This document shows, in pieces, positions 1 through 8,743 of a DNA stretch of 44,661 bases. Position numbers and translations under genes: made by a program. Positions within the stretch are counted from its first letter, which is position 1. Each line of letters begins with the position of its first letter. Source of the DNA: DATIYF01 sp035517775 (GTDB lineage: Bacteria > Acidobacteriota > Terriglobia > Terriglobales > Acidobacteriaceae); contig DATIYF010000064.1 in the NCBI GenBank assembly GCA_035517775.1, positions 1 to 44,661 on the forward strand, written 5' to 3'. A model generated the notes under the pieces. It did no database searches. It was not told where the DNA came from and saw nothing but the letters and a program-made list of their open reading frames with translations.

Positions 1-765
1 GCCAAGATTCTGGTCTTCGAGCACAAGAATATCGCTCAGGCGGAAGAAAGGCTGGCCAGCGTGAAAGACGAGCCCGGCCGCAAGCTGTTGATCACCGACG
101 GTGTGTTTTCGATGGATGGCGATATCGGGCCGCTGCCCGCCCTCTGCGACCTCGCCGAAAAATATGGCGCCATCATGATGGTGGATGACGCTCACGCCTC
201 CGGTGTACTGGGCCGCAACGGCCGCGGCACCGTTGACCACTTTAGAGTGCACGGCCGCGTGGATATTCAGGTGGGCACGCTGTCGAAGGCGATCGGCGCG
301 CTGGGCGGCTACGTCTGCGGCACCCGCGAGCTGATTGATTTTCTCTATCACCGCGCCCGGCCGTTTCTGTTTTCCACTTCGCATCCGCCATCGGTGGCGG
401 CCACCTGCATTGCCGCCTTCGAGGTTCTGGAGGACGAACCGGAGCGCATCGAAAAGCTCTGGGAGAACACTCGCTTCTGGAAAAAAGAACTGGCGCTGCT
501 GGGCTTCGATATCGGCGGCAAGACCACGCCGGCCAGCGAAACCCCGATCACGCCCATCATCATCGGCGAGGGCAAGCTCACCATGGACTTCTCCCGCGAG
601 CTATTCAAAGAGGGGGTGATGGGAACCGGAATCGCTTTTCCCACCGTGCCGGAAGGCAAAGCCCGCGTGCGCACCATCATGACCGCCACCCACACGAAAG
701 ATGAATTGCAGCAGGCTCTGGGAGTGCTGGAGCGGGTGGGTAAGAAGATGAAAATCCTCAACTGA
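1..765 (+). CDS. kbl: Glycine C-acetyltransferase (2-amino-3-ketobutyrate CoA ligase), C-terminal part
   Basis: The open frame runs in from the left edge, so the N-terminal third is missing. The visible part is a fold-type I PLP enzyme of the alpha-oxoamine synthase family. It has the PLP-contacting DDAHASGVLG segment, the Schiff-base lysine in GTLSKAIGALGGYV, and RPFLFSTSHPP just after it. These read closer to glycine C-acetyltransferase than to 8-amino-7-oxononanoate synthase (BioF), although the families are hard to separate without the N-terminus. Known role of Kbl: it interconverts 2-amino-3-ketobutyrate plus CoA with glycine plus acetyl-CoA in threonine breakdown, in the cytosol. A threonine dehydrogenase partner is not in view. 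The glycine cleavage operon about 20 kb downstream could consume its glycine. Confidence 0.85.
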   Translation, partial: AKILVFEHKNIAQAEERLASVKDEPGRKLLITDGVFSMDGDIGPLPALCDLAEKYGAIMMVDDAHASGVLGRNGRGTVDHFRVHGRVDIQVGTLSKAIGALGGYVCGTRELIDFLYHRARPFLFSTSHPPSVAATCIAAFEVLEDEPERIEKLWENTRFWKKELALLGFDIGGKTTPASETPITPIIIGEGKLTMDFSRELFKEGVMGTGIAFPTVPEGKARVRTIMTATHTKDELQQALGVLERVGKKMKILN

Positions 766-927
766 TGTTGGCCGCCAGGCAGTCCACTTGACAAGCGGGT
801 GCCCCGCTCTCATTCTGTTTTGCAACGTTCCGTCCAATCAGGTCATTCGGTCAAGTCTGGCTAGCCAAGGGAACCCCGCAAGCGAAGTATCGGGCCGAAC
901 CCCGCAGGTTCAGTTAAGGGGGCATCT

Positions 928-2283
928 ATGCTCGATAGTGCGGCAATGGAAAAGCTAAGAACGGTGGTCCGCGGGGTGGTGCTCTGCCCGGGCCAGGATG
1001 GTTACGACAGCGCCCGCACCATTCCCAACGGAATGATCAACCGCCGTCCGGCGGTGATTGTGCGCTGCACCGGTGCCGCCGATGTGATGGCCAGCGTGCG
1101 CTTCGCCCGCGAGCACGATCTGCTTCTGGCAGTTCGCGGCGGCGGCCACAGCGTCGCCGGAAAGTGCGTGTGCGAGGGCGGACTGATGATCGATCTCACG
1201 CCCATGAAAGGCATTCGCGTGGATCCGGCGCGGCGAACGGCCCGCGCCCAGACTGGCCTTACACTGGGCGAGTTCGATCGCGAGACGCAGGCCTTTGGCT
1301 TGGCCACCACCCTGGGTGTGGTCTCCAGAACGGGAATCGCCGGCCTTACCCTGGGTGGCGGATGGGGCCATCTGCACGGTAAATATGGTTTGGCTCTCGA
1401 CAATGTGATCAGCGCTGACGTGGTCACGGCCGAGGGCCGCCTGCTGGCCGCCAGCGCGGAAGAAAACCCCGACCTGTTTTGGGGGATTCGCGGAGGCAGC
1501 GGCAATTTCGGAGTCGTCACCTCACTGGAGTACCGCCTTCACCAGCTTGGCCCGGTGATGGCCGGCGGCGTGTTTCATTCTGTCGCGAAGGCCAGGGAGG
1601 TTCTTCGCTTCTTCCGCGATTACGCGGAGACGATTCCGGATGAGCTGGTCATTCAGGGCGGCGCGTTTTCCCTGCCGGATAACACTCCCGTGTTCGCCAT
1701 CGCGGCCTGCTACTGCGGAGCTTTGGCCGAAGGGGAGAAGCTCTTGAAGCCGCTGCGGACTTTCGCGCCCCCGCTGGCGGATGCCATTAGTCCAATGAGC
1801 TACGTCGAGTTGCAGAGCATGTTCGATTCCTTTTTTCCGCCCGGGCGCCATACCTATGTGAAATCAAACTTCCTGCGAGTGCTCAATGACCAAGCTATTG
1901 AGGCCATCGCCGAATATGCGGGCAAGAGCCCTTCCCGCCTGAGCTTTGCGCCCTTTCTCGAACACTGGCACGGCGCTGCCACCCGCGTGGGGGTCAGCGA
2001 GACGGCGTTTCCCCACCGTCGGCATTCTTACAACATGTTCTTCTGGTGCAACTGGGAAGACCCGGCTGAGGCAGACAAGAATGTGCAGTGGACGCGGGAG
2101 TCGTGGCAGGCCCTGCAGCCCTTTGTGCTGGAAGGCTCTTACGGAAATTATGTGGCCGACGAAGGGGACACATTCGCGCGTGCCGCCTATGGGCCCAATT
2201 ACGAGCGCATGGTTGAGTTAAAAAACAAGTACGACCCCACCAATCTGTTTCGCATGAACCATAACGTCAAGCCGACGGTTTGA
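928..2283 (+). CDS. FAD-binding oxidoreductase, berberine bridge enzyme/hexose oxidase-like
   Basis: A 451-residue flavoprotein of the PCMH-type FAD family. The N-terminal FAD domain shows VRGGGHSVAG, whose histidine is the usual 8-alpha-histidyl FAD attachment residue, and GLTLGGGWGHLHGKYGL. The second covalent-link cysteine of bicovalent members (a Cys in the GGG.G segment) is absent, so single covalent attachment is expected. The C-terminal BBE domain ends with YGPNYERMVELKNKYDP, a family signature. Members oxidise alcohols, sugars or amines with O2; the substrate cannot be read from sequence. There is no signal peptide. The ATG at 928 follows an AAGGGGG ribosome site about 7 nt upstream. 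It stands alone, convergent with the next gene. Confidence 0.85.
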   Translation: MLDSAAMEKLRTVVRGVVLCPGQDGYDSARTIPNGMINRRPAVIVRCTGAADVMASVRFAREHDLLLAVRGGGHSVAGKCVCEGGLMIDLTPMKGIRVDPARRTARAQTGLTLGEFDRETQAFGLATTLGVVSRTGIAGLTLGGGWGHLHGKYGLALDNVISADVVTAEGRLLAASAEENPDLFWGIRGGSGNFGVVTSLEYRLHQLGPVMAGGVFHSVAKAREVLRFFRDYAETIPDELVIQGGAFSLPDNTPVFAIAACYCGALAEGEKLLKPLRTFAPPLADAISPMSYVELQSMFDSFFPPGRHTYVKSNFLRVLNDQAIEAIAEYAGKSPSRLSFAPFLEHWHGAATRVGVSETAFPHRRHSYNMFFWCNWEDPAEADKNVQWTRESWQALQPFVLEGSYGNYVADEGDTFARAAYGPNYERMVELKNKYDPTNLFRMNHNVKPTV

Positions 2284-2299
2284 GGCGAGCGCAGCGTAA

Positions 2300-3382
2300 T
2301 CAGTCCTGGCGGGCCACGGCGTAGTAGCCGCTGCGCGCCTGCACCTTGTAGCCGTCTTTGGTGCGAATCTCCACTTTGCGGAAGGTTCCGTCTTTGGCCC
2401 GGTTAGTGGGCACGTAGCCGATGCTGTACTGGCTTCGCAGCTCGTTGGCGATCTGGTCGAAGGCGTCACGCAGCTTGTCGAGCTTGTTGCCCACGTTGAT
2501 CACGCGTCCGCCGGTCTCCTGCGTCATCTTTTTCATCTCGCCTTCGCCGGAGTAGCCGCCGAAGCCATAAAAGCCGCGATCGGCGCAGAGCAGGACATAT
2601 ACGATGCTGTCGGATTTCTGGGCCGCTTCAACCGCGTCTTTGATGTTGAGCTGGCTGCCCTGGTCTTCGCCGTCGGTGAGCAGAATCATGGCTTTGCGGC
2701 CCACTTCGTGGGCAAGCTCATCGTGAGAGGCGAGATAGACCGCGTCATAGAGCAGGGTTCCACGCGGATTGCTGACCGGAACCGGGCCTCCGCCCATGCC
2801 GGGGATGCCGCCGGCGCTGCCGCCGCCGATGTTGATCTTGGCACTGTTCAGGGCTTCTTTCAGCAGGTGGACGGAGCTGGTAAAGTCTTGCAGAAGATCA
2901 ACATCCACATCGAAGCTGATGACGAAAGCCTCGTCTTTGGGGCGCAGGATGTCGTTCAGAAACGCCCCGCCCACTTCTTTCTCCATCTCGAGCACGTTCT
3001 GCTGGCTGCCGCTTGAATCAATCAGAATTCCGAGCGTGAGGGGCAGGTTCGATTCGGCGGCGAAGTACTTGATTGTCTGGGGCTTGCCGTCCTCAGAGAC
3101 CTGAAAATCATTCCTGGTGAGGTTGGGAATCAGGCCGCCTTTTTTGTCTTTGACGTTGAAAAAAAGCTGCACCACGTCCACGTTGACCTTGAGCGTGGCC
3201 GTGGGCTGGTCCTGATCAGACTGATCCTGGGAGGAGGGCTGCTGGGCCCGCGCCAGCGGGGCCTCGATGGCGATCAAAAGACATAGTAGTACCGGCAACA
3301 GGCCGGCGGGGCGGGACGGCCTTCGCTTTGAAAATCGCAATGACAGGGTTCTTCCGGCTACCACCAAGGGAAAACAGGGCAT
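2300..3382 (-). CDS. Secreted VWFA-related acidobacterial domain protein
   Basis: A 360-residue exported protein. Residues 1-47 form a long basic then hydrophobic signal sequence ending near ARAQQ, followed by a Q/D-rich linker and a von Willebrand factor A domain of the acidobacterial type. The metal-ion-dependent adhesion site is intact: DSSGS in LGILIDSSGSQQN, and TDGEDQGS later. The domain end carries QYSIGYVPTN and a KDGYKVQARSGYY tail typical of the family. The function is unknown; vWA domains usually mediate protein contacts at the surface. It is divergent from a second copy of the same family at 3502 across a 119-bp shared promoter region. GGAG lies about 13 nt before the ATG. Confidence 0.85.
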   Translation of the reverse strand: MPCFPLVVAGRTLSLRFSKRRPSRPAGLLPVLLCLLIAIEAPLARAQQPSSQDQSDQDQPTATLKVNVDVVQLFFNVKDKKGGLIPNLTRNDFQVSEDGKPQTIKYFAAESNLPLTLGILIDSSGSQQNVLEMEKEVGGAFLNDILRPKDEAFVISFDVDVDLLQDFTSSVHLLKEALNSAKINIGGGSAGGIPGMGGGPVPVSNPRGTLLYDAVYLASHDELAHEVGRKAMILLTDGEDQGSQLNIKDAVEAAQKSDSIVYVLLCADRGFYGFGGYSGEGEMKKMTQETGGRVINVGNKLDKLRDAFDQIANELRSQYSIGYVPTNRAKDGTFRKVEIRTKDGYKVQARSGYYAVARQD

Positions 3383-3501
3383 GGACGGCCATCTCCGGCG
3401 TGCTCTGGTAGTCTATTCCTGTAAGCTTAGATGCACCAAACCGCGCGGCTCAAGCATCCGAATAGCTGGGACCGCGACCGGGCCGGGGGCATACATTGAC
3501 C

Positions 3502-4785
3502 ATGAGACGGCGAATGGGGTGGCTGAGTCTGTTCCTGGCCGCAAGTCTGGCATTGGCGCAACCGCAGCAGGGGCAGCAGCAAAACCAGTCGCAGAGCATT
3601 CCCGACGCGCCTTCGGCGACCCGGCCGCCCCAGAGTTTCCCCTCGGTGCCACCCTCGCCGGCGCCGCCACCGCCGCCGGCCACGCAGCAGCCGCCGGTAG
3701 AGGATAAGTCGGCGCCTCCGCCGCGCAGTTCGTCCGAGGAACCTCCCCCACCCATGCCCACGGTCACCACCGTCCCCTCGGGGTCGGTGCCGACGAACCC
3801 TGACTCCCGCCAGGAACTCTACAAGCTGGTAGTCGTGACCAATCAGGTGGTAGTGCCAGTCATGGTGAAGGACGACTCCGGCCGCATGGTGAACGGCTTG
3901 GTGCCCAACGACTTCGTGGTCTATGACAACGGGCAGCGGCAGAAGATGAATTACTTCACCAGCGACCCCTTTCCGCTCTCGGCGGCCGTGATTCTGGACC
4001 TGGGAATGTCTGACGTAGCGGTGCAGAAGGTGAACCAGACGTTTCCGGCGCTGGAGGGGGCCTTCAGCCCGTATGACGAGGTTTCGCTCTTTACCTACAG
4101 CACGAACGTAAGCCAGATGACGGATTTCGCCTCTGTCGATAGAAAGCTGACGGCCGCGCTGAATGGGTTGCAAACCGTAAGCGGCCACGATAATGGCCCG
4201 CCGGTGGTGAATGGGCCGTTCGGTCCGCAAGGGCCGACGGTGAACGGCGTGCCCATTGACCCCACGGTACCGCACGTAAGCACGCCGCAGAAGGAATCGC
4301 ACGTTCTGAATGACGCCATTCTGGCGGCCGCGCTCGACCTGAGCAAGCAGGACAAGACGCGGCGCAAGATCATCTTCATCATCAGCGACGGGCGCGAATT
4401 TGGCAGCCGCGCGAGCTACAGTGACGTGCTGAAGGTGTTGCTCTCGAACGGAATCACGGTCTATGCCCTGGGAGTGGGCAGCGCCTCTCTTCCCGGCTAC
4501 CGCCGGTTGGAGAAGATCCATCTTCCGCGCTTCGGCTATGGCGACATTCTGCCCAAGTACGTTTCCGCGACCGGCGGGGGCGACGTGTACGAAGAGATTT
4601 CGCGGCAGGCGATTGAAAGCGCCTATGCCAAGGCCGTGGGCGATGCCCGCAATCAATACACTCTGGGCTATCGCGCCGGCTCCTCGGCTCCGGGGGTTTA
4701 CCACCAGATTGAGGTGCGGGTGGACCGTCCCGACCTGAAAGTCTATGCCAAAGACGGCTACTACCAGCTGCCGGCGGGCCGTTGA
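3502..4785 (+). CDS. Secreted VWFA-related acidobacterial domain protein, proline-rich, altered MIDAS
   Basis: A second family member, 427 residues from the ATG at 3502; a TTG two codons earlier (3496) is an alternative. It has a signal peptide (MRRRMGWLSLFLAASLALA), then about 75 residues of Q- and P-rich low-complexity linker, then the vWA domain from about residue 110. Its first MIDAS element reads DLGMS rather than DxSxS: the first serine is replaced by glycine, so metal binding may be weakened. The later ISDGREFGSR element is kept. The C-terminus has NQYTLGYRAG and KDGYYQLPAG as in the neighbour. The linker suggests reach through the envelope. The divergent pair probably arose by duplication with later divergence. 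Confidence 0.85.
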   Translation: MRRRMGWLSLFLAASLALAQPQQGQQQNQSQSIPDAPSATRPPQSFPSVPPSPAPPPPPATQQPPVEDKSAPPPRSSSEEPPPPMPTVTTVPSGSVPTNPDSRQELYKLVVVTNQVVVPVMVKDDSGRMVNGLVPNDFVVYDNGQRQKMNYFTSDPFPLSAAVILDLGMSDVAVQKVNQTFPALEGAFSPYDEVSLFTYSTNVSQMTDFASVDRKLTAALNGLQTVSGHDNGPPVVNGPFGPQGPTVNGVPIDPTVPHVSTPQKESHVLNDAILAAALDLSKQDKTRRKIIFIISDGREFGSRASYSDVLKVLLSNGITVYALGVGSASLPGYRRLEKIHLPRFGYGDILPKYVSATGGGDVYEEISRQAIESAYAKAVGDARNQYTLGYRAGSSAPGVYHQIEVRVDRPDLKVYAKDGYYQLPAGR

Positions 4786-4841
4786 CGGCCTTCTGCCGGG
4801 CGTTTTGCCGGTTCTCGCCGCCGCTTCACGGCCAAACCCAA

Positions 4842-4866
4842 GTAACCCTGGTAACCTGCCGGTTAC
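4842..4866. promoter_or_regulatory. GTAACC repeat/inverted repeat upstream of mglA
   Basis: GTAACC occurs at 4842-4847 and 4851-4856, then GGTTAC at 4861-4866. The last two form a perfect 6-bp inverted repeat with a 4-nt spacer. It lies 105 bp before the mglA start and just after the stop of the vWA gene. It could be an operator or a small hairpin; it has no T-tract, so it is not an intrinsic terminator. Confidence 0.35.
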
Positions 4867-4970
4867 GGCAAAGCCTGTGATATACAGGAACCAGTACTGA
4901 GCCAAAATTTTGCGACGGGGGGAATTTTGCCTGTATTCCTTCGTCCCGCCGTAGGTTCTTGAGGAAAGTC

Positions 4971-5558
4971 TTGAGCTTCATCAACTTTGCAGCCCGCGAG
5001 ATCAATTGCAAAATCGTGTACTACGGCGCCGGGCTCGGCGGCAAGACCACGAACCTGCAATGCATCTACCAGAAGACCGCCGAGCAGCAAAAGGGCAAGA
5101 TGATCTCGCTCGCGACCGAGACCGAGCGCACACTGTTCTTCGATTTTCTTCCCCTTGATCTGGGCTCGGTGCGCGGCTTCAAGACGCGCATTCACCTCTA
5201 CACCGTTCCCGGCCAGGTCTTTTACGATGCCAGCCGCAAGCTGATTCTGCGCGGCGTGGACGGGGTGGTCTTCGTGGCCGATTCCCAGGAACAGCGCATG
5301 GACGCCAATACCGAAGCGCTGGATAACCTGCTGGATAATTTGAGAGAGCACGGCTACGACTTCCAGAAAATTCCCTACGTGCTGCAGCTCAACAAGCGCG
5401 ACCTGCCCAACATTCTGCCCACCGAAGCGCTGAGCAAGGAACTGCGCCGCAAGAACGAGCCCGTGATTGAAGCCGTTGCCTTCCAGGGCAAGGGCGTATT
5501 TGAAACCCTCAAAGAGATCGCACGCCAGGTGCTGGTGGAACTGAAGCAGGGCGGGTAG
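4971..5558 (+). CDS. mglA: MglA-type small Ras-like GTPase
   Basis: A 195-residue bacterial small GTPase. The P-loop reads GAGLGGKTTNL, the TVPGQVFYDASRKLIL segment is the switch II region of MglA-like proteins, and NKRD supplies guanine specificity. In Myxococcus MglA sets cell polarity and motility direction; here the role is unknown. A roadblock-domain MglB partner is not adjacent. I chose TTG at 4971 because the protein then begins MSFINFAAREINCKIVYYG, matching the conserved MglA start, and GAGGAAAG sits 2-9 nt upstream. A TTG at 4959 would add four residues but would lie ahead of that ribosome site. Confidence 0.88.
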   Translation: MSFINFAAREINCKIVYYGAGLGGKTTNLQCIYQKTAEQQKGKMISLATETERTLFFDFLPLDLGSVRGFKTRIHLYTVPGQVFYDASRKLILRGVDGVVFVADSQEQRMDANTEALDNLLDNLREHGYDFQKIPYVLQLNKRDLPNILPTEALSKELRRKNEPVIEAVAFQGKGVFETLKEIARQVLVELKQGG

Positions 5559-5636
5559 ATTCTCAAGCTCGCGCGGCCCCACACACGCTTTAACCTTCGA
5601 AAAATCTCGCAATCAAGCTCAGTTATCCCGGCCATG

Positions 5637-5663
5637 AAAAAGGGCGCCGGAAGGACCGGCGCC
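5637..5663 (-). terminator. Intrinsic terminator of the AAA+ ATPase gene
   Basis: Read on the minus strand, a perfect 8-bp GC stem (GGCGCCGG with CCGGCGCC, 5-nt loop, 5643-5663) is followed by a run of T (AAAAA at 5637-5641 on the plus strand). It lies 28 nt after the stop of the minus-strand ATPase gene at 5691 and between two convergent genes. Confidence 0.85.
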
Positions 5664-5690
5664 TGAGAAGTGAAACAGGGGTAAACGAGA

Positions 5691-6854
5691 TTATTTGGTT
5701 TCGGCCGAGGGGGTTGCGCCCAGTTCGCGGCGGGCGGCAATGGTGCGCGAGGCGCGGGCAGCGATGGGATTGACCGTGGCGGCCGCGCCGTAGCGCTCGA
5801 GCAGCGAGGGCACCATGGCGCCTTCGGCTTCCTTGACAAAGGTCAGACGGCCCTCCGTGCTCAGGTCAATGCGGATGAAGTCCCCCAGCTTCACCTGGGC
5901 AGTAGCTACCAGGTTGGCCAGCGGAAACACCAAGTGACGCTCAATGGCCCGCTTGAGGTGCCGCGCGCCGTATTTCGGATCGGTGCCTTCGTGCAGCAAG
6001 AAGTTCTTGACCTTGGTGGTGCAGCTGAAGACGAACTGGTTCGCCGCGGAAGCCTGCAACACCCGGTGTTGCACCATGCCGAGCTCAATCTCGAGAATCT
6101 GTTCCAGGTGCTCGGAGCGCAGGGTGCGGAAGACAACTGTCTTGTCAATCCGGTTGATGAACTCGGGAGTGAATTTGCGGCGCGCCGCTTCCATGGCGGT
6201 GCGGTTGATCTTTTCATCCAGGTTGGCATCCACCTGAGTGGCTTTGCGGGCAAAACCCATGCCACCTTCGACCAGGCCGCCCATTTCCGCGGCGCCCAGG
6301 TTCGAGGTCATGATGATGATGCACTGGGAAAGATCCACGCGGCGATTGTCGCCGAGGGTGAGCGTGGCTTTATCCAGAATGCCGAGCAGCAACTGCCACA
6401 GCGCATCGGAGGCCTTTTCGATCTCATCGAACAGAAGGATTGAGAGCTTGAGCTTCTCGGTGTGCCACTGGTTGAGAGCTTCCTGGGTAAGCAGAGGATG
6501 CGTCTCACGGTGGCCGAGATATCCCGGAGGCGAGCCGATCAGTTTGGCAATTTCGTGCGAGTGCTGAAACTCAGCGCAATCAATCTTGATGCAGGCGCGG
6601 GCATCACCGAACAGCGCCTCAGCCATGGCTTCGACCACGCGCGTCTTGCCAGAGCCGGTAGGGCCAAGAAAGAGCAGGTTGCCCACCGGACGTCCCGGAG
6701 GGTTCAGGCCGGCCAGAAACATCTGATAGATCTCGGCGACTTTTTCCACGGCCTGATCTTGTCCGACGATCTTGCGGCGAAGAGCGTTTTCGAATTCTCG
6801 CGCATCCTGGCTACGGCGAGTCGGGTCTAGCGCTACATTGACGGCGGTTTTCAT
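5691..6854 (-). CDS. Stand-alone AAA+ unfoldase, ClpB/ClpC D2-like
   Basis: A 387-residue single-ring AAA+ ATPase. Walker A is GPTGSGKT, Walker B is SILLFDEIEKA, the sensor/arginine-finger region is PEFINRIDKTVVF, and sensor 2 is in GARHLKRAIERH within a ClpB D2-small-like C-terminal domain. The N-domain, D1 ring and middle domain of Clp proteins, and the zinc domain of ClpX, are absent. After the MTSNLGA motif comes GGMGFARK, where ClpA/ClpC carry the [LIV]-G-[FL] ClpP-docking loop. The ATG at 6854 is preceded by GGAAGGGG; an in-frame ATG at 6947 (MTKNVVP) would add 31 residues. The open frame extends upstream to 7553, but that part overlaps the divergent gene and looks non-coding. The substrate is unknown. 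Confidence 0.8.
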   Translation of the reverse strand: MKTAVNVALDPTRRSQDAREFENALRRKIVGQDQAVEKVAEIYQMFLAGLNPPGRPVGNLLFLGPTGSGKTRVVEAMAEALFGDARACIKIDCAEFQHSHEIAKLIGSPPGYLGHRETHPLLTQEALNQWHTEKLKLSILLFDEIEKASDALWQLLLGILDKATLTLGDNRRVDLSQCIIIMTSNLGAAEMGGLVEGGMGFARKATQVDANLDEKINRTAMEAARRKFTPEFINRIDKTVVFRTLRSEHLEQILEIELGMVQHRVLQASAANQFVFSCTTKVKNFLLHEGTDPKYGARHLKRAIERHLVFPLANLVATAQVKLGDFIRIDLSTEGRLTFVKEAEGAMVPSLLERYGAAATVNPIAARASRTIAARRELGATPSAETK

Positions 6855-7238
6855 AAGTTTGGGCCCTTCCCCTTGGGGGCCTTGCTTTGATCCTGGGAGA
6901 GTAATGTCAGCCTGCTGATTTCTTATCGGGACGACATTTTTTGTCATCCTCGTTTTGCTTCCCGCACGTCCCTTAGTGCAAGCGCCTCGCCAACTCTGCC
7001 GCCGACTGCCCTGGCTCTCACGTCCGTAAGTCTTAGATGCGTAAAGGGCAACGGAGAACCCCGCAGGCAGCCCGGCGCAAGCCTGTAGAAGTGCGAAATA
7101 GTTTGCGCATCGGGAAGCGCACGGCCTTTCCACCGGCCAGAGGCGAATCTCTCTATTTGCCCTGACCCGACGTAACTGGCGAGGCCTAAATATGACCGCT
7201 AGCATCCCGTAGGGTCGTGGGCCCGACGGAGAAAAGCT
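6855..7238. other. Divergent intergenic region, no gene seen
   Basis: 384 bp between the AAA+ ATPase gene and the glycosidase-like gene. I find no convincing gene. It contains short hairpins, for example GGCC/GGCC at about 7127-7138 and GTCG-TGGGCC-CGAC ending just before the GGAG ribosome site at 7228. I compared it by eye with c-di-GMP, c-di-AMP, cobalamin and tmRNA consensus elements without a match. It must hold the two divergent promoters. Confidence 0.4.
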
Positions 7239-8711
7239 TTGCGCAGATTCAGTTGGATCGCCTTTGTTCTTCCTCTTCTTGTTTTCCTCAGCATAATTGC
7301 CTGGCATAGCGGGGCAGTTCCAGCCGCCGCTCAATCGGCACAACCTGCGCGGCTCGCGCCGGTATCTAAGACTTCGACCTCGAGCAGTGTTGCTGCGGCC
7401 GCGCCGACGGTTGCGCCCGCGGGCACGGAGTTTTATGTCGCCCAGCGCGGCGACAGCATTCCGGCGGTGGCCCATCGCCTGCTGCCGCAGACTTCGTATT
7501 TGACTTCCTCCGAATTGAGCGACGCCATTCACCAGGCGAACAGCAACCTGCACGGCGTATTCCTCAGGGCTGGGCAGCAGATCATCGTGCCGGGAGTTCT
7601 ACCCGCTCCCATCGCGGAAAAGACCATCGCCGTGCCGCGGGATTTTGAAGTGCGCGCGATTTACCTGACCGGCTTGATGGCGGGCAGCGATCATGGCTTG
7701 CGCATCATTCGCCACTGGCGCGAAGTGGGCGGCAACGCTGTGGTCTTCGACATCAAAGACAGCGATGGCAGCGTCAACATTCCGTTCGAGAATCCTCTGA
7801 TCGGGTCGCATCATACGCCCATCCGCGATCTGCCCAAGTTCGTGCATTTCCTGCATGAACAGAACATGCACGCCATCGCGCGCGTGGCCATCTTCCGCGA
7901 TGAGAAGCTGGTGCTGGCGCATCCGGAGCTGGCGGTGAAATCGCGCCGTACCGGCCAGCCCTGGCGCGAGAACGGCAAGCTGGTCTGGACCGACCCTTCG
8001 CAGCCCAAGGTGCAGGCGTATGACATCGCGCTGGCCAAAAGGGCGGCTGAGGCGGGCGTGGACGAGGTTCAGTTCGACTACGTGCGCTTTCCGGCGGAAG
8101 GGGATCAGAAAGACGCCAGCTTTCTATTTCAAAAGGAGCACCCGGATTGGCAGCGTTCTGACGTGATTGTCAGCTTTCTGAAGACCGCCTACGGGGAACT
8201 TCACCCCACCGGGGTTCTGCTTTCACTCGACGTATTCGGTGTGATGGCGTGGCAGCGGCAGGTGGATCTGTCGCACACCGGCCAGGACATTCCGCGCATG
8301 GCGAAGTATTGCGACGTGCTCTCGCCCATGATCTATCCTTCGCACTTCTTCGGGATGGACGGCATTGCGCATCCGGGCGATGCGCCGGAGCACTTTATTG
8401 GCGAATCCATGGACCGATTCGAGAAGATCACACAAGGCAGCGGCGTAGTGATTCGCCCCTGGCTGCAGGCCTTCGGCTGGCGCACCAAGACCTATTCTCC
8501 GCAATACATTGAAACGCAGGTGCTGACCGCGAAGAACAAGGGCGGCATCGGATTTCTCTTCTGGAACGCGAACAACGACTACAGCAAACCCTACACCGCA
8601 ATGCCGGAGATGCGCGCCGCCAAGGGCAAGTATTTCCGCGGCGATGAATTGACGGGCGAGGTGCGGGCGGCGGCGGCAACGCAGAGGGCGAAGATCGCGC
8701 TGCTGAAGTAG
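7239..8711 (+). CDS. DUF4015 glycosidase-like protein with N-terminal LysM-like domain
   Basis: A 490-residue envelope protein. Residues 1-31 are a signal sequence or membrane anchor (PLLVFLSIIAWHS). Residues 65-122 look like LysM (YVAQRGDSIPAVAHRL ending in AGQQIIVPG), which suggests peptidoglycan binding. From about 137 to the end it is the DUF4015 putative glycosyl hydrolase (TIM-barrel) family: VRAIYLTGLMAGSD, GGNAVVFDIKDSDG, VDEVQFDYVRFPAEG and SPMIYPSHF, with acidic residues at the strand ends where catalytic groups would lie. Activity is not demonstrated for this family to my knowledge. The TTG start at 7239 is supported by GGAG 7 nt upstream. Confidence 0.82.
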   Translation: MRRFSWIAFVLPLLVFLSIIAWHSGAVPAAAQSAQPARLAPVSKTSTSSSVAAAAPTVAPAGTEFYVAQRGDSIPAVAHRLLPQTSYLTSSELSDAIHQANSNLHGVFLRAGQQIIVPGVLPAPIAEKTIAVPRDFEVRAIYLTGLMAGSDHGLRIIRHWREVGGNAVVFDIKDSDGSVNIPFENPLIGSHHTPIRDLPKFVHFLHEQNMHAIARVAIFRDEKLVLAHPELAVKSRRTGQPWRENGKLVWTDPSQPKVQAYDIALAKRAAEAGVDEVQFDYVRFPAEGDQKDASFLFQKEHPDWQRSDVIVSFLKTAYGELHPTGVLLSLDVFGVMAWQRQVDLSHTGQDIPRMAKYCDVLSPMIYPSHFFGMDGIAHPGDAPEHFIGESMDRFEKITQGSGVVIRPWLQAFGWRTKTYSPQYIETQVLTAKNKGGIGFLFWNANNDYSKPYTAMPEMRAAKGKYFRGDELTGEVRAAAATQRAKIALLK

Positions 8712-8743
8712 CTCGAATCGTTGGGCTTCCTGAGCCAGAGTTC

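Noticed and set aside
3427..4905. 492-codon open frame on the minus strand across the second vWA gene
   Set aside because: Antisense to a gene with a signal peptide and family motifs; the translation is rich in R, H and G with no domain. Typical shadow in GC-rich DNA.
6855..7238. c-di-GMP or c-di-AMP riboswitch before the LysM/DUF4015 gene
   Set aside because: GGGCAAA- and GCGCAAA-like strings occur on the minus strand but their spacing and flanking helices do not fit the GEMM motif; no c-di-AMP core is seen.
6948..7553. N-terminal extension of the AAA+ ATPase frame
   Set aside because: It overlaps the start of the divergent DUF4015 gene, has no domain, and good starts exist at 6854 or 6947.
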